The notes: generated from the sequence alone by a model not told the origin. Counted from the first letter of the stretch, positions 40,011-53,768 are shown. The stretch: DNA of 64,000 nt from Citrobacter amalonaticus (GCA_028994555.1 JARDVN010000001.1:2604001-2668000), one strand, 5' to 3'. Numbers and translations are program-made.

Positions 40011-41483
40011 CTAGCGTAACGGCGTTTGCTGATAGGTATAGGTCTCGCCGTCTGGCACAAATTCCAGACGATGGGTAATGCAGGCCGGCGCATCTTCAGC
40101 GTGATGGGAGACAAACAGCAGTTGTGTGTCGCCCTCGCTAATCAACACATCGACAAAACGACGAATAAGCTGGCGGTTCAGCGGGTCAAGTCCTTGTAAG
40201 GGCTCGTCGAGAATCAGTAGGGTCGGGTGCTTAACCAGCGCCCGGGCAATCAGCGCCAGGCGCTGTTGCCCCCAGGAGAGGCTATGAAACGGCGCGTCGG
40301 CGGTACGGTTATCGAGTCCCAGAATATCCAGCCACTGCTGTGCGAGTTTCTGCTGACGGTCCGACACGGCCTGATAGATCCCGATAGAGTCGAAATAGCC
40401 CGACAGAATGACATTGCGCACCGTGGTGCTCACCCGGTAATCGAGATGGAGGCTACTACTGACGTAGCCGATGTGTTTTTTGATATCCCAGATGGTTTCA
40501 CCACTGCCGCGACGGCGGCCAAACAGCGTCAGATCGTTGCTGTATCCCTGCGGATGATCGCCGGTAACCAGGCTCAGCAGCGTCGATTTCCCGGCGCCGT
40601 TGGGGCCGACAATCTGCCAGTGCTCGCCGGGATTCACCTGCCAGCTCAGTCGATCGAGAACAGGGCGATCGTTGTACGACACGACGCCATTCTTGAGGAT
40701 GATTCGCGGCGTATCGGCGGACAAAACAGAGTGAGCGGCAGGTTCATCTGCTTCGGGCAATGCCACTCCTTCAAGCTGCTCACTATGGGCAAGTTGAGCA
40801 ATCAGCGCCTGCTGGAGTAAAGCGGCTTTCGCCCCGGTTTCCGTTAAAGCGCAGTCAACCAGTACGCCGGCAAACTGAACAAACGGCGGGATTTCATCAA
40901 AGCGATTTAATACCAGCACCAGCGTGATGCCGGCGTGATGCAGCGTTTCAAGCAGCACAGCCAACTGCTGGCGGGAGGCGACATCAAGCCCGTCAAATGG
41001 CTCATCGAGTATCAGTAAATCGGGCTCAGACATTAGCGCCTGGCAGAGCAGCGTTTTGCGCGTTTCGCCGGTAGAGAGATATTTAAAACGGCGATCGAGC
41101 AGGTGAGTGATCCCAAACTGCTGTGCCAGCGTCGCACAGCGGGCCGGGTTTTTCACCTCGTCCTGAATGATCTCCGTCGTCGTGCGTCCGGTATCGTCTT
41201 CGCCAGGACTAAGCATGTCGGTGTTATTGCGCTGCCATTCATCGCTGACCAGTTTTTGCAGTTGCTCAAAAGAGAGACGGGTAATGCGTGAGAATGTGCA
41301 CTGCCGTTCGCCTTTGAGCAGCGGCAACTCGCCCGCAAGCGCACGCGCCAGCGCCGATTTTCCGCTCCCGTTTGAACCGACAAACGCCCAGCTTTCACCC
41401 GTATTTAATGTCACGGAATCCAACTGGAGGGTTTTTATATCGCTAAGACGAAACGTGCCTTGCGAAATATGCAACGATGACAT
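40011..41483 (-). CDS. modF: ABC-type ATPase ModF (duplicated nucleotide-binding domains)
   Basis: 490-residue protein with two fused ABC ATPase domains. Walker A motifs are [11 protein letters not shown] (about 35-45) and [12 protein letters not shown] (about 290-301); signature motifs are YLSTGETRK and [10 protein letters not shown]; Walker B motifs are [12 protein letters not shown] and [12 protein letters not shown]. No membrane segments. Often called photorepair protein PhrA; its role with molybdenum is unproved. I use the ATG at 41483 ([11 protein letters not shown]). Downstream of modE, same strand. Confidence 0.93.
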   Translation of the reverse strand: MSSLHISQGTFRLSDIKTLQLDSVTLNTGESWAFVGSNGSGKSALARALAGELPLLKGERQCTFSRITRLSFEQLQKLVSDEWQRNNTDMLSPGEDDTGRTTTEIIQDEVKNPARCATLAQQFGITHLLDRRFKYLSTGETRKTLLCQALMSEPDLLILDEPFDGLDVASRQQLAVLLETLHHAGITLVLVLNRFDEIPPFVQFAGVLVDCALTETGAKAALLQQALIAQLAHSEQLEGVALPEADEPAAHSVLSADTPRIILKNGVVSYNDRPVLDRLSWQVNPGEHWQIVGPNGAGKSTLLSLVTGDHPQGYSNDLTLFGRRRGSGETIWDIKKHIGYVSSSLHLDYRVSTTVRNVILSGYFDSIGIYQAVSDRQQKLAQQWLDILGLDNRTADAPFHSLSWGQQRLALIARALVKHPTLLILDEPLQGLDPLNRQLIRRFVDVLISEGDTQLLFVSHHAEDAPACITHRLEFVPDGETYTYQQTPLR

Positions 41484-41581
41484 TTTGTATCCCATTTTTT
41501 GCAGCGATGAATAACAGGGATACGTGTTCCGGGAAGGAAAGTCAATGTGATTTGCACCTGCCGTAATGACAGCGTTCTACA

Positions 41582-42649
<1,068 letters not shown>

Positions 42650-42655
42650 TTTCCC

Positions 42656-42681
42656 AAACGCCCGCTCAGTCGGGCGTTTTT
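42656..42681 (+). terminator. Terminator of acrZ
   Basis: CGCCCG, loop CTCAGT, CGGGCG, five T, with AAA on the 5' side. Confidence 0.88.
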
Positions 42682-42821
42682 GTATTCTTATCTTTCAGAC
42701 CGTATCCTTGTTGGTTGCGCCCCATTGGGATTGCTTCTCAAGTTCTCCTCATTCCTGCCGATATTTTCTTTGCGTAACCTCTTAGAGGTATCAATAACTT
42801 CTGGGAAAATCGTTGCCTTAT

Positions 42822-42845
42822 CGTTATATTTATAAATACATAACG
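42822..42845. promoter_or_regulatory. ModE operator of modABC
   Basis: CGTTATAT, eight bases, ATACATAACG: 24-bp imperfect palindrome with the same half-sites and length as the E. coli modA operator. 20 bp before the modA start. Confidence 0.88.
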
Positions 42846-42864
42846 ATATGCAAAGGAGTTACAA

Positions 42865-43638
42865 ATGGCTCGTACCTGGTTACGCCTGTTTGCCGGGGCA
42901 ACCTTATCACTGTCGGTTGCTGGACAAACGCTGGCGGATGAAGGGAAAATCACCGTGTTTGCCGCAGCGTCATTGACCAATGCGATGCAGGATATCGCGA
43001 CAGAATACAAAAAAGAGAAGAATGTCGACGTGGTCTCCTCTTTTGCGTCGTCTTCCACGCTGGCTCGCCAGATAGAAGCCGGTGCGCCAGCGGATCTGTT
43101 CATTTCTGCCGATCAGAAATGGATGGACTACGCGGTAGATAAGAAATCGATTGATACTGCAACGCGTCAGACGCTGCTGGGCAACAGCCTCGTGGTGGTG
43201 GCGCCAAAAGCCAGTGAACAGAAAGATTTTACGATTGACAGCAACACCCACTGGATGACGCTGCTGAACGGTGGTCGTCTGGCGGTAGGCGACCCGGAAC
43301 ACGTTCCGGCGGGGATCTACGCGAAAGAAGCGCTGCAGAAACTGGGGGCCTGGGAGACGCTGTCACCGAAACTGGCACCGGCGGAAGATGTACGCGGCGC
43401 ACTGGCGCTGGTTGAGCGTAACGAAGCGCCGTTGGGCATCGTTTACGGCTCTGACGCGGTTGCCAGCAAAGGCGTTAAAGTCGTCGCCACCTTCCCGGAA
43501 GATTCGCACAAAAAAGTGGAGTACCCCATCGCGATTGTGGATGGACATAAAAACGCCACGGTCAGCGCGTTCTATGATTACCTGAAAGGACCGCAGGCTG
43601 CTGAAATCTTTAAACGTTACGGATTTACGACCAAGTAA
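42865..43638 (+). CDS. modA: Molybdate-binding periplasmic protein ModA
   Basis: 257-residue substrate-binding protein of the molybdate ABC importer. Signal peptide ends VAGQTLA; mature start DEGKITVFAAASLTNAMQDI. Oxyanion-site segments FASSSTLARQIEAGAPADLF and VGDPEHVPAGIYAKEAL. The stop overlaps the modB start (TAATG). Intact. Confidence 0.96.
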   Translation: MARTWLRLFAGATLSLSVAGQTLADEGKITVFAAASLTNAMQDIATEYKKEKNVDVVSSFASSSTLARQIEAGAPADLFISADQKWMDYAVDKKSIDTATRQTLLGNSLVVVAPKASEQKDFTIDSNTHWMTLLNGGRLAVGDPEHVPAGIYAKEALQKLGAWETLSPKLAPAEDVRGALALVERNEAPLGIVYGSDAVASKGVKVVATFPEDSHKKVEYPIAIVDGHKNATVSAFYDYLKGPQAAEIFKRYGFTTK

Positions 43639-44327
43639 TGATATTGACCGATCCTGAATGGCAGGCCGTGTTTCTGAGCCTGAAAGTCTCTTCCCTGGCC
43701 GTGTTGTTTAGTTTGCCATTCGGGATTTTCTTTGCCTGGCTACTGGTGCGCTGCACTTTTCCAGGCAAAGCCTTGCTGGACAGCGTACTGCATTTGCCGC
43801 TGGTGTTACCGCCTGTGGTGGTTGGTTATCTGCTGCTGGTTTCGATGGGACGGCGCGGATTTATCGGCCAGTGGCTGTACGACTGGTTCGGCATAACATT
43901 TGCCTTCAGCTGGCGCGGTGCGGTACTGGCGGCGGCAGTGATGTCTTTCCCACTGATGGTGCGCGCCATCCGGCTGGCGCTGGAAGGGGTTGACCTTAAG
44001 CTGGAGCAAGCCGCCCGGACGCTGGGCGCAGGACGCTGGCGCGTCTTTTTCACCATTACTCTTCCACTGACGCTGCCGGGTATTATTGTCGGGACGGTGC
44101 TGGCGTTTGCCCGCTCGCTCGGCGAGTTTGGCGCGACGATTACCTTCGTTTCCAATATTCCCGGCGAAACGCGCACCCTTCCTTCGGCGATGTATACCCT
44201 GATTCAGACGCCGGGGGGGGAAAGTGCGGCGGCGAGACTGTGCCTTATTTCCATCGTCCTGGCGCTCATTTCACTGTTAATAGCTGAGTGGCTGGCGCGA
44301 CTCAGCCGCGAGCGGACGGGGCGATAA
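43638..44327 (+). CDS. modB: Molybdate ABC transporter permease ModB
   Basis: 229 residues, five to six membrane spans. The coupling-helix motif [20 protein letters not shown] contacts ModC. It includes an eight-G run at 44213-44220 (TPGGESAA) that is in frame, so this longer run was not over-called or lies at its true length. Ends 3 bp before modC. Confidence 0.96.
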   Translation: MILTDPEWQAVFLSLKVSSLAVLFSLPFGIFFAWLLVRCTFPGKALLDSVLHLPLVLPPVVVGYLLLVSMGRRGFIGQWLYDWFGITFAFSWRGAVLAAAVMSFPLMVRAIRLALEGVDLKLEQAARTLGAGRWRVFFTITLPLTLPGIIVGTVLAFARSLGEFGATITFVSNIPGETRTLPSAMYTLIQTPGGESAAARLCLISIVLALISLLIAEWLARLSRERTGR

Positions 44328-44329
44328 TT

Positions 44330-45388
44330 ATGCTGGAACTTAATTTCTCCCAGACGCTGGGGACCCACTGCGTCACGCTCAACGAAACGTTGCCCGCCAG
44401 CGGTATCACCGCGATTTTTGGTGTCTCTGGCTCCGGAAAAACCTCGTTAATCAATGCCATCAGCGGCCTGACGCGACCGCAGAAAGGACGTATTGTGCTC
44501 AACGGACGGGTATTGAATGACGCAGAAAACGGCATCTGCCTGACGCCAGAAAAACGCCGCATAGGCTACGTGTTTCAGGATGCGCGCTTGTTTCCGCATT
44601 ATAAAGTGCGCGGCAATCTGCGTTACGGCATGGCGAAAAACATGGCCGGTCAGTTTGATAAGCTGGTGGCGCTGCTGGGTATTGAGTCTTTGCTCGACAG
44701 ACTGCCGGGAGGACTTTCCGGTGGAGAAAAGCAGCGTGTGGCGATTGGCCGGGCGCTGCTGACCGCACCGGAACTGCTATTGCTCGATGAACCGCTCGCC
44801 TCGTTGGATATTCCGCGTAAACGCGAACTGTTGCCCTATCTGCAACGTCTGGCGCGAGAAATCAACATCCCGATGCTCTACGTCAGCCACTCGCTCGACG
44901 AAATCCTCCATCTTGCCGATAACGTGATGGTGCTGGAAAACGGGCAGGTGAAGGCGTTTGGCGCGCTGGAAGAGGTCTGGAGCAGCAGTGTGATGCACCC
45001 ATGGCTGCCGAAAGAACAGCAAAGCAGCATCCTGAAAGTGAGCGTGCTGGAGCATCATCCACATTACGCGATGACGGCACTGGCGCTGGGCGATCAGCAT
45101 TTATGGGTCAATAAGCTCAATAAGCCACTGCAAGCCTCGCTGCGTATTCGCATTCAGGCGTCGGATGTCTCGCTGGTGCTACAGCCGCCGCAGCAAACCA
45201 GCATCCGTAATATCCTTCGTGCGAAGGTGACGCACTGCTACGACGATAACGGGCAGGTAGAAGTTCAGCTCGAGGTGGGAGGCAAAACGCTGTGGGCGCG
45301 CATTAGCCCATGGGCCAGAGATGAACTGGGGATCAAACCTGGCCTGTGGCTGTACGCGCAGATAAAGAGCGTATCGATTACCGCCTGA
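44330..45388 (+). CDS. modC: Molybdate ABC transporter ATPase ModC
   Basis: 352 residues from [11 protein letters not shown]. Walker [15 protein letters not shown], signature [16 protein letters not shown], Walker [13 protein letters not shown], then a C-terminal Mop regulatory domain ([20 protein letters not shown]). I use the ATG at 44330. Tail-to-tail with ybhA with no gap. Confidence 0.96.
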   Translation: MLELNFSQTLGTHCVTLNETLPASGITAIFGVSGSGKTSLINAISGLTRPQKGRIVLNGRVLNDAENGICLTPEKRRIGYVFQDARLFPHYKVRGNLRYGMAKNMAGQFDKLVALLGIESLLDRLPGGLSGGEKQRVAIGRALLTAPELLLLDEPLASLDIPRKRELLPYLQRLAREINIPMLYVSHSLDEILHLADNVMVLENGQVKAFGALEEVWSSSVMHPWLPKEQQSSILKVSVLEHHPHYAMTALALGDQHLWVNKLNKPLQASLRIRIQASDVSLVLQPPQQTSIRNILRAKVTHCYDDNGQVEVQLEVGGKTLWARISPWARDELGIKPGLWLYAQIKSVSITA

Positions 45389-46208
45389 TTACAACAGATG
45401 GGTGTAGATGAATTTCGCGATGCTGTCGGTGGTGTTATCGCCGATGACGACGTTGGCCCGCGCTTTGATTGCGTCGTCAGCATTGCCCATCGCCACGCCA
45501 GTACCGGCAGCTTCCAGCATGCTGATGTCGTTGTAGTTATCGCCGAAGGCAATCACGTTTTCCATCGACCCGCCCTGAGATTCAACCCACTGGGTCAGGC
45601 GTTTGCCTTTGCTGTTCCCCTGGCGGGCGATATCGACCTGATCGTGCCAGGACCATTCGCATTCAAGGCCCAACTGCTCTTCGACATGCTTGCCAAATTG
45701 CTGCAACTTAGGGATATCGTCGTCTGTCAGGGCGAATTTCCACACCGCGTTAACCTCGTGCGCCGCCTGCGCCAGCGAAGGCACCTGGGTGAAAACCGGG
45801 CGCTGTTCTGGCGGCAGCGTCTGCGCCCAGTTTGATGTGCGAAGGACATGGCCGGTCGGGCGTTCATAGAGCATGGCGTCATCGACATACATCAGGCCGT
45901 GGATCTGATGTGCTTCCAGCAGCGTAATAAGCTGTAGCGCCTGGTTAACCGGCAAGGGATCGGCTGCGAGAACGTTTTTTGCGTGATAATCATACAAATA
46001 GGTGCCATTACAGCAAATTGCAGGTGTATCCAGCGCCAGTGCCTGATAAAAAGGATGAATTGCGACGTGATGACGCCCGGTGACGATGATAAGTTGGTAG
46101 CCTGCCGCTCTGGCGCGTGACAGCGCTTCGACTGACGAGGGGAGCAGGGTTTTTTTGCGGGGTCAGCAGGGTTCCATCTAAATCCAGGGCTATCACGCGA
46201 GCGGTCAT
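45389..46208 (-). CDS. ybhA: HAD-family phosphatase YbhA (pyridoxal phosphate phosphatase), one +1 frameshift
   Basis: Cof-type HAD hydrolase active on sugar phosphates and pyridoxal 5'-phosphate in E. coli. Motif I VIALDLDGTLLTPQK, motif III region SKGKRLTQWVESQGG and motif IV VIAFGDNYNDISMLEAAGTG. The frame breaks at seven T (46150-46156, plus strand). With six, it continues TLLPSSVEALSRARAAGYQL, giving 272 residues as in E. coli. Without the correction the catalytic N-terminus and the cap are split. Confidence 0.94.
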
Positions 46209-46286
46209 ATCGTCATCCCGATTAACATTGAAATTTTGTCTGCCTGAATGGTACACCGGGACGGGGAGCAGGCAAAATTTTGTGCG

Positions 46287-46347
46287 TATACCCTAAATAA
46301 TTCGAGTTGCAGCCAACACACCAGCAACTTGAAGTATGACGGGTATA
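46287..46347. repeat. Internally deleted ERIC/IRU element (61 bp)
   Basis: Left end TATACCCTAAATAATTCGAG and right end CAACTTGAAGTATGACGGGT are the two termini of the enterobacterial IRU/ERIC repeat, joined by GCAGCCAACACACCAG with the usual central part missing. Overall imperfectly palindromic; lies in the promoter gap of pgl. Confidence 0.7.
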
Positions 46348-46348
46348 G

Positions 46349-47425
<1,077 letters not shown>

Positions 47426-47461
47426 TTGGGGGGTGCTTTTTTAGCCAACCGATAAAAATAA

Positions 47462-47487
47462 CCGGCATCGCAGGATGCCGGTTTTTT
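47462..47487. terminator. Bidirectional terminator between pgl and ybhC
   Basis: CCGGCATC, loop GCAG, GATGCCGG, six T, with A-rich sequence on the other side. Serves the convergent genes pgl and ybhC. Confidence 0.92.
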
Positions 47488-47491
47488 ATGC

Positions 47492-48775
47492 TTACTGCTT
47501 CGGTGCAGCCACGACTTTGCTACCCACACCGCGGTTATTGTATTCCCACATGCGGTTAAAGTTGGTGTCGTTCAGGTTACGCTGGGTGTCGCCTTTGTCA
47601 TCCTTCGCGCCGGTATTACCCGCGAATGGACGCTTCGAGATCACCGCGTCAGCCCACGGCTGCGCCATGTTAAAGCCCTCGTTAATCACGCTATCGCGGA
47701 TCACGACCTGACCGTTGGTATTGCTGTCGACATCCAGTGAGCGGCCCAGTTGCGCCACGCCGTCACCGGCGGCGGTAAAGCGGCTGTTGGTCGCGAGGAA
47801 ACCGTAGTAAATGTTCGCAAGCGTTGCCGGCGCGAAGACGTACGCTTCCTGCTGAGTACGCGAGTTCACTACGCGGAAGTCGGTGTTATCGAACACCACT
47901 GCGCCACGACCGGAAACCATATCCACATCGCCTTCGATATAGCTGTTAGTCACAAGGGTACGTGGCTGACGGTCATTTTCCAGACGGTTCTGGACGCCGC
48001 TGTTGGTGACAAAGAAGGTGTTCTGGCGACCCAGAATGTTCACCTTGTTGATTTGAACTTTGTCACCGTCGGTGCGCAGCGCGACGGCCGGATGGTTACC
48101 CGCATCCACGCTATCGCCGAGGTTGTTTTCAATCGTCAGGTTTTGCAACTGCAGACCGTTGTTCTGTGACCACAGTACGGCTGAACACATCACGCCGATA
48201 TTCGCGCCGCGTTTGCTCTGGCAGCTGTCAAACATGTACCAGGCCGGTTTGCCAGGCATATATTTCCCACCCGGATTCACCGTATGACGCCAGTCAGCGG
48301 TGCTCATTTCACCGTCAATCGCCGCGCCAATCTTCACGTCCAGCGGTTTCTCACCGGTTCCGTACAGCGTCAGGCTGCCTGGCGCCGCAGGGATATAGAC
48401 GGTTCCCTGATACTCGCCTGGCATAATGGCAATGTACTGCCGCTTGTTGGTGCGCGTGGTGATCGCCGCATCCACCGCTGCCTGGATGGTGGTGTGAGTC
48501 ACACCCTGCGTACCGGCCGGACCGACCACAAAGTCAGGCTGCGCGGGCAGAGAAATGGAAGATGGCGTCCACGGCGCGGTGTTCGGCGTCAGGGAAGAAA
48601 AATAGTTTTTAGCGACAAAATTCTGCGCTTCATTCGCCGATAAAATCGGGCGCGAGGAGGTTCCTGGCGCGGTTTGATCGGAAGGAATTTGATCCGGCGG
48701 GGTAGAGCTACAGGCGGTCAGCGTCACGCCAAAAGCCAGTGCCAGCGCCAGACGGGAAACTGATGATGTGTTCAC
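47492..48775 (-). CDS. ybhC: Outer-membrane lipoprotein YbhC, pectinesterase-like
   Basis: 427-residue lipoprotein: signal peptide with lipobox LTAC (C22), then a right-handed beta-helix of the pectin methylesterase family (YIEGDVDMVSGRGAVVFDNT, AYVFAPATLANIYYGFLATN, GRSLDVDSNTNGQVVI). E. coli YbhC is an outer-membrane protein with reported acyl-CoA thioesterase activity and no proven pectinesterase role. Intact. Situated at the boundary where E. coli lacks hut. Confidence 0.94.
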   Translation of the reverse strand: MNTSSVSRLALALAFGVTLTACSSTPPDQIPSDQTAPGTSSRPILSANEAQNFVAKNYFSSLTPNTAPWTPSSISLPAQPDFVVGPAGTQGVTHTTIQAAVDAAITTRTNKRQYIAIMPGEYQGTVYIPAAPGSLTLYGTGEKPLDVKIGAAIDGEMSTADWRHTVNPGGKYMPGKPAWYMFDSCQSKRGANIGVMCSAVLWSQNNGLQLQNLTIENNLGDSVDAGNHPAVALRTDGDKVQINKVNILGRQNTFFVTNSGVQNRLENDRQPRTLVTNSYIEGDVDMVSGRGAVVFDNTDFRVVNSRTQQEAYVFAPATLANIYYGFLATNSRFTAAGDGVAQLGRSLDVDSNTNGQVVIRDSVINEGFNMAQPWADAVISKRPFAGNTGAKDDKGDTQRNLNDTNFNRMWEYNNRGVGSKVVAAPKQ

Positions 48776-48965
48776 GAGTTGCTCCGGGCTATAAAAGTAT
48801 CCATTGAAGCCTGCTTTTTTTATACTAAGTTGAGCAAAACGGGAAGGTGAAAAGCTAAAAAGTTGTTTTTTAAACCACTCCCGCGAATCGTGGCACTGTT
48901 AAAGTCACAATTAAATAACATTTTTGCCCTGGATGATTGACTTCCCGCGTGCGATCTCAAATAAA

Positions 48966-48976
48966 TGTCTATACAA
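48966..48976. promoter_or_regulatory. HutC operator half-site upstream of hutIGC
   Basis: TGTCTATACAA, the reverse complement of TTGTATAGACA found in the hutU operator at 51992. About 22 bp before hutI, so it likely overlaps the hutIGC promoter. Confidence 0.7.
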
Positions 48977-48998
48977 CCTAAGACAAGCTGGAGAAGGC

Positions 48999-50222
48999 AT
49001 GCAACACCTGTTACCTGATGATACGCTCTGGCGAAACCTTCGTCTGGCGACGCTCGATCCGGCGCAGACGGCACCGTATGGCATGCTGGACCATCATGCG
49101 CTGATTATCCGTGAAGGACGGGTGCTGGCGATTGTGCCGGAGGCTTCACTCCCGGCTGCGCATGCCAATACGCATGACCTGCAAGGGCGTCTGGTGACGC
49201 CTGGGCTGATTGATTGTCACACTCATCTGGTGTTTGGCGGCAACCGCGCCAGCGAGTGGGATCAACGGTTGAACGGTGTCTCTTATCAACAGATCAGCGC
49301 GCAGGGCGGCGGGATTAACGCCACCGTGACGGCGACGCGTGCTGCGACGGAGGAGGCGCTCTTTGCCTCTGCACAGGCGCGGATCGCGCATCTGATGCGC
49401 GAGGGCGTGACTCTGCTGGAAGTGAAATCCGGCTATGGCCTGAATGCGACAGCCGAAGAAAAGATGCTGCGCGTCGCTGCCCGCCTGGCCGAAGAGAATC
49501 TTATTGAAATCAGCCCCACGCTGCTGGCGGCGCATGCTGTGCCGGTTGAGTATCGGGACAATCCTGATGGCTATATCACCCACGTTTGCGACACGATACT
49601 GCCGCAGCTATGGAAAAAGGGGTTGTTTGAAGCGGTCGATCTGTTCTGTGAGAGCGTGGGGTTTACCCTGGCGCAAAGCGAGCGGGTATTGCGCGCGGCG
49701 CAGGCGGCGGGCATTCCGGTCAAAGGGCATGTCGAGCAGTTGTCGCTGCTTGGTGGGGCGCAACTGGTCAGTCGTTATCAGGGGCTTTCTGCAGATCACA
49801 TTGAATATCTTGATGAAGCGGGCGTGGCAGCAATGCGCCACAGCGGCACTGTTGGCGTGTTGCTGCCGGGCGCGTTCTATTTTCTCAAAGAGACGCAGCA
49901 TCCGCCCGTTGAGTTGCTGCGTCGTTACCAGGTGCCAATGGCGGTGGCGACCGATTTCAACCCCGGCACCAGTCCCTTTATCAGCCTGCATCTGGCGATG
50001 AACATGGCCTGCGTTCAGTTTGGCCTGACGCCAGAAGAGGCGTGGGCGGGCGTGACCCGTCATGCCGCTCAGGCGCTGGGCCGCCAGGCGACGCACGGAC
50101 AGCTAAAGGCGGGTTACGTTGCCGATTTTAACGTCTGGGATGCGCAAAACCCGGTAGAGATCCTTTATGAGCCTGGCCGAAACCCGCTGTATCAACGCAT
50201 ATTTCGAGGGCAAATCACATGA
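48999..50222 (+). CDS. hutI: Imidazolonepropionase
   Basis: Third step of histidine degradation: hydrolyses 4-imidazolone-5-propionate to N-formimino-glutamate. Amidohydrolase fold, 407 residues. Metal motif [12 protein letters not shown], then [28 protein letters not shown] and [12 protein letters not shown]. The ATG at 48999 follows GGAGAAGG. The stop overlaps the hutG start (ATGA). Intact. Confidence 0.96.
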   Translation: MQHLLPDDTLWRNLRLATLDPAQTAPYGMLDHHALIIREGRVLAIVPEASLPAAHANTHDLQGRLVTPGLIDCHTHLVFGGNRASEWDQRLNGVSYQQISAQGGGINATVTATRAATEEALFASAQARIAHLMREGVTLLEVKSGYGLNATAEEKMLRVAARLAEENLIEISPTLLAAHAVPVEYRDNPDGYITHVCDTILPQLWKKGLFEAVDLFCESVGFTLAQSERVLRAAQAAGIPVKGHVEQLSLLGGAQLVSRYQGLSADHIEYLDEAGVAAMRHSGTVGVLLPGAFYFLKETQHPPVELLRRYQVPMAVATDFNPGTSPFISLHLAMNMACVQFGLTPEEAWAGVTRHAAQALGRQATHGQLKAGYVADFNVWDAQNPVEILYEPGRNPLYQRIFRGQIT

Positions 50223-51160
50223 CGCAATGGGAAGCTGCTGCCCCTGGCCTGTGGCAGGGACGAGATGACAGCGGCGAAGCCGCAAACGCGCTGCGTCTGT
50301 TTCAGACCATCGCACGCAGCCAGATGTTTTCGCCAGAACAGTATCGCGACAAGATAGCGCTGCTCGGCTTTGCCTGCGATGAGGGAGTCAAGCGTAATCA
50401 TGGGCGTCCGGGTGCCGCCGGTGCGCCGGACGCGCTGCGTTCAGCGCTGGCTAACCTTGCGAGTCACGCGGGACACGAGCGACTGGTGGATATGGGGAAT
50501 CTGCTGGCCCCGACGGCGGATCTGGAAGGGGCGCAGCAGGCGCTACGTGATGCGGTCTCTCGCTGTCAGCGGACCGGGATGCGTACGTTCGTGCTTGGCG
50601 GCGGTCATGAAACGGCTTTCGGTCACGGCGCGGGCATTTTCGATGCATTCCCTGGCGAACGCGTCGGGATCGTTAACCTCGACGCGCATCTGGATCTGCG
50701 TAACGCCGGACGGGCGACCTCCGGCACGCCGTTTCGTCAACTGGCACAGCTTTGCGACCAGCAGCAGCGCGAGTTCCGCTATGCCTGCATCGGCGTCAGT
50801 CGGGCGGCAAATACCCAGGCGCTGTGGGATGAGGCGCAAAAGCGCAATGTGCTGGTGGTGGAAGATTTGCAGTGCAGCGAAGCCCATGCCCAGCTGGCGG
50901 CGTTTATCCGCGAGGTGGATAAACTCTATCTGACGGTCGATCTTGACGTCCTGCCCGCTGGAGAGATGCCTGCCGTATCGGCGCCAGCGGCGCTGGGCGT
51001 GCCGCTGACGACCCTGCTGAAACTGATTGAACCTGTTTGCCGCAGCGGTAAGCTCCAGGCGGTGGATTTGGTTGAATTTAATCCGCGCTTTGATAATGAT
51101 GGCAGGTCGGCACGCGTGGCGGCGCGGCTTGGCTGGCAAATCGCCCACTGGTGGCAATAA
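50219..51160 (+). CDS. hutG: Formimidoylglutamase
   Basis: Arginase-fold Mn enzyme that splits N-formimino-glutamate into glutamate and formamide. 313 residues. Metal ligands in [27 protein letters not shown] and [17 protein letters not shown]. Coupled to hutI by a 4-bp overlap. The product glutamate could enter the methylaspartate route encoded at 7-18 kb. Intact. Confidence 0.96.
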   Translation: MTQWEAAAPGLWQGRDDSGEAANALRLFQTIARSQMFSPEQYRDKIALLGFACDEGVKRNHGRPGAAGAPDALRSALANLASHAGHERLVDMGNLLAPTADLEGAQQALRDAVSRCQRTGMRTFVLGGGHETAFGHGAGIFDAFPGERVGIVNLDAHLDLRNAGRATSGTPFRQLAQLCDQQQREFRYACIGVSRAANTQALWDEAQKRNVLVVEDLQCSEAHAQLAAFIREVDKLYLTVDLDVLPAGEMPAVSAPAALGVPLTTLLKLIEPVCRSGKLQAVDLVEFNPRFDNDGRSARVAARLGWQIAHWWQ

Positions 51161-51184
51161 CCGATCGATAAGGTAAACATTCCA

Positions 51185-51911
51185 ATGACACTTTCTCGCC
51201 CTCGTTCTGCTCCTGCGCCGTTTTATGAGACGGTTAAACGCGAGATCAGCGAAAAGATCGCCAGCGGCGTCTGGCAGCCGCACGATCGTATTCCGTCGGA
51301 AGCGGAACTGGTGGCGCAGTACGGCTTCAGCCGGATGACCATCAACCGGGCGCTACGTGAACTGACCGACGAAGGGATGCTGGTGCGTCTGCAGGGAGTG
51401 GGCACCTTTGTCGCGGAACCGAAAGGCCAGTCCGCGCTGTTTGAAATTCGCAGTATTGCCGACGAAATCGCCGCACGGGCGCACCGCCATCACTGCGAGG
51501 TACTGATTCTGGAAAAAAGTGCGGCCAATGCCCGACAGGCGGCGGCGCTTCAGGTCAATGAAGGCACGCCGATTTTCCATTCTGTAATGGTGCATTTTGA
51601 AAACGACCAGCCGGTACAGATTGAAGATCGCTGTGTGAATGCCGATATTGTGCCGGAATATCTGGCGCAGGATTACAGCCAGACCACACCGCATGCGTAT
51701 TTGTCGTTGATTGCCCCGCTGACGGAAGGGGGAGCACATTGTTGAAGCGGTGCGCGCCACGGCGCAAGAGTGCGCTTTACTCGACATCAGCGAGACCGAT
51801 CCTTGTCTGCTCATTCGTCGTACCACCTGGTCTGCCTCGCAGATCGTTTCTCACGCTCGGTTGCTCTTTCCGGGCTCTCGTTACCGCCTGCAGGGCCATT
51901 TCTCCTCCTGA
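51185..51911 (+). CDS. hutC: Histidine utilisation repressor HutC, one +1 frameshift
   Basis: GntR/HutC-family repressor released by urocanate. Winged helix AELVAQYGFSRMTINRALRE and the UTRA effector domain (FENDQPVQIEDRCVNADIVP). The frame breaks after LIAPLTEG at five G (51728-51732). With four, it reads EHIVEAVRATAQECALLDIS and ends LQGHFSS, 241 residues, equal to the Klebsiella protein as I recall it. Without correction the C-terminal third of the effector domain is lost. Confidence 0.93.
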
Positions 51912-51991
51912 ATCACGCGGACTGAAAGCGTGATTGCTGACGCAATATAACAAAAATGTATCTTTTTTTGTTAAACGCAAGCTTGTTATGT

Positions 51992-52005
51992 CTTGTATAG
52001 ACAAG
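51992..52005. promoter_or_regulatory. HutC operator upstream of hutUH
   Basis: CTTGTATAGACAAG, a near-perfect palindrome with the TGTATAGACA core of enterobacterial Hut boxes. 76 bp before hutU; shows that hutUH has its own promoter. Confidence 0.85.
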
Positions 52006-52081
52006 TATATCTTTACCTCACACCCGATCATTCCCGTTACCGGATAAACCTTATCCGGCACGCCCGGGAGGAGTCGTTGTT

Positions 52082-53767
52082 ATGTCTCAGAGCAAGTATC
52101 GTCAGCAAGATATCCGCGCCCCGCGAGGGACAACGCTGACGGCCAAATCCTGGCTGACCGAAGCGCCATTGCGCATGTTAATGAATAACCTGGATCCCGA
52201 CGTCGCCGAGAACCCGCATGAGCTGGTGGTGTACGGCGGAATAGGGCGTGCGGCCCGAAACTGGGAGTGCTATGACGCGATCGTTAACGCGCTGACCGAA
52301 CTGAACGATGATGAAACGCTGCTGGTCCAGTCCGGTAAACCGGTAGGCGTGTTCAGAACCCATCAGAACGCCCCGCGCGTGCTCATTGCCAACTCCAACC
52401 TTGTTCCGCACTGGGCGACCTGGGAACATTTCAACGAACTGGATGCGAAAGGGCTGGCGATGTACGGGCAGATGACGGCCGGAAGCTGGATCTATATCGG
52501 CAGTCAGGGAATTGTGCAGGGCACCTATGAAACGTTCGTTGAGGCAGGACGACAGCATTACGATGGCAACCTGCGCGGGCGTTGGGTGTTAACCGCCGGT
52601 CTCGGCGGCATGGGCGGCGCGCAACCACTGGCGGCGACGCTGGCAGGCGCCTGTTCCCTGAATATTGAATGTCAGCAGAGCCGCATCGATTTCCGCCTGC
52701 GCACACGTTATGTCGATGAACAGGCGACGTCTCTTGATGATGCGCTGGCGCGTATCGAAAAATACACCCGCGAAGGTCAAGCCGTATCGGTTGCCCTGTG
52801 CGCCAATGCGGCGGACGTCGTGCCCGAACTGGTGAAGCTCGGTGTGCGTCCGGACATGGTTACCGACCAGACCAGCGCCCATGATCCGCTGCACGGTTAT
52901 CTGCCTTCCGGCTGGGACTGGGAAACCTATCAGCAGAAAGCGCTCTCCGATCCGCAGGGCACGGTAGAAGCCGCGAAGCGTTCGATGGCGAAACACGTCG
53001 AGGCGATGCTGGCGTTCAGCAAGATGGGCGTACCGACGTTCGATTACGGCAACAATATTCGTCAGATGGCCAAAGAGATGGGCGTGGAAAATGCCTTTGC
53101 CTTTCCGGGTTTTGTGCCAGCCTATATTCGCCCTCTGTTCTGCCGCGGCATCGGGCCGTTTCGCTGGGTGGCGCTGTCCGGCGATCCGCAGGATATTTAT
53201 AACACCGACGCCAAAGTAAAAGAGATTGTGGCGGATGACGAACATCTCCACCGCTGGCTGGATATGGCGCGGGAGCGCATTAATTTTCAGGGGCTGCCAG
53301 CGCGTATCTGCTGGGTGGGCCTCGAATGGCGGCAAAAACTGGGCCTGGCGTTCAATGAAATGGTGCGTCGTGGTGAAGTGTCCGCACCGATTGTTATTGG
53401 TCGCGACCACCTGGATTCCGGCTCTGTCGCCAGCCCGAACCGCGAAACTGAAGCGATGCGCGACGGTTCTGACGCCGTCTCCGACTGGCCGCTGCTCAAT
53501 GCACTGCTCAACACGGCCAGCGGGGCGACCTGGGTATCGCTGCATCATGGCGGCGGTGTGGGAATGGGCTTTTCACAGCACGCCGGGATGGTGATTGTTT
53601 GTGACGGCAGCGATGAAGCGGCTGAGCGTATTGCCAGGGTCCTGCATAACGATCCGGCGACCGGCGTGATGCGTCATGCGGATGCGGGCTACGACATCGC
53701 CGTAGCGTGTGCCGTGGAACAGGGTCTCAATCTACCGATGGTTGCGGCAACGCAGGGGAAACGCTGA
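52082..53767 (+). CDS. hutU: Urocanate hydratase
   Basis: NAD-dependent conversion of urocanate to imidazolonepropionate. 561 residues. NAD-binding [54 protein letters not shown] and [20 protein letters not shown]. Own promoter region with Hut box; GGGAGGAG ribosome-binding site. hutH begins 1 bp after its stop. Intact. Confidence 0.97.
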   Translation: MSQSKYRQQDIRAPRGTTLTAKSWLTEAPLRMLMNNLDPDVAENPHELVVYGGIGRAARNWECYDAIVNALTELNDDETLLVQSGKPVGVFRTHQNAPRVLIANSNLVPHWATWEHFNELDAKGLAMYGQMTAGSWIYIGSQGIVQGTYETFVEAGRQHYDGNLRGRWVLTAGLGGMGGAQPLAATLAGACSLNIECQQSRIDFRLRTRYVDEQATSLDDALARIEKYTREGQAVSVALCANAADVVPELVKLGVRPDMVTDQTSAHDPLHGYLPSGWDWETYQQKALSDPQGTVEAAKRSMAKHVEAMLAFSKMGVPTFDYGNNIRQMAKEMGVENAFAFPGFVPAYIRPLFCRGIGPFRWVALSGDPQDIYNTDAKVKEIVADDEHLHRWLDMARERINFQGLPARICWVGLEWRQKLGLAFNEMVRRGEVSAPIVIGRDHLDSGSVASPNRETEAMRDGSDAVSDWPLLNALLNTASGATWVSLHHGGGVGMGFSQHAGMVIVCDGSDEAAERIARVLHNDPATGVMRHADAGYDIAVACAVEQGLNLPMVAATQGKR

Positions 53768-53768
53768 T

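Noticed and set aside
44213..44220. Frameshift at the eight-G run in modB
   Set aside because: The frame is intact through the run (TPGGESAA) and the protein has normal length, so the run is correct as written.
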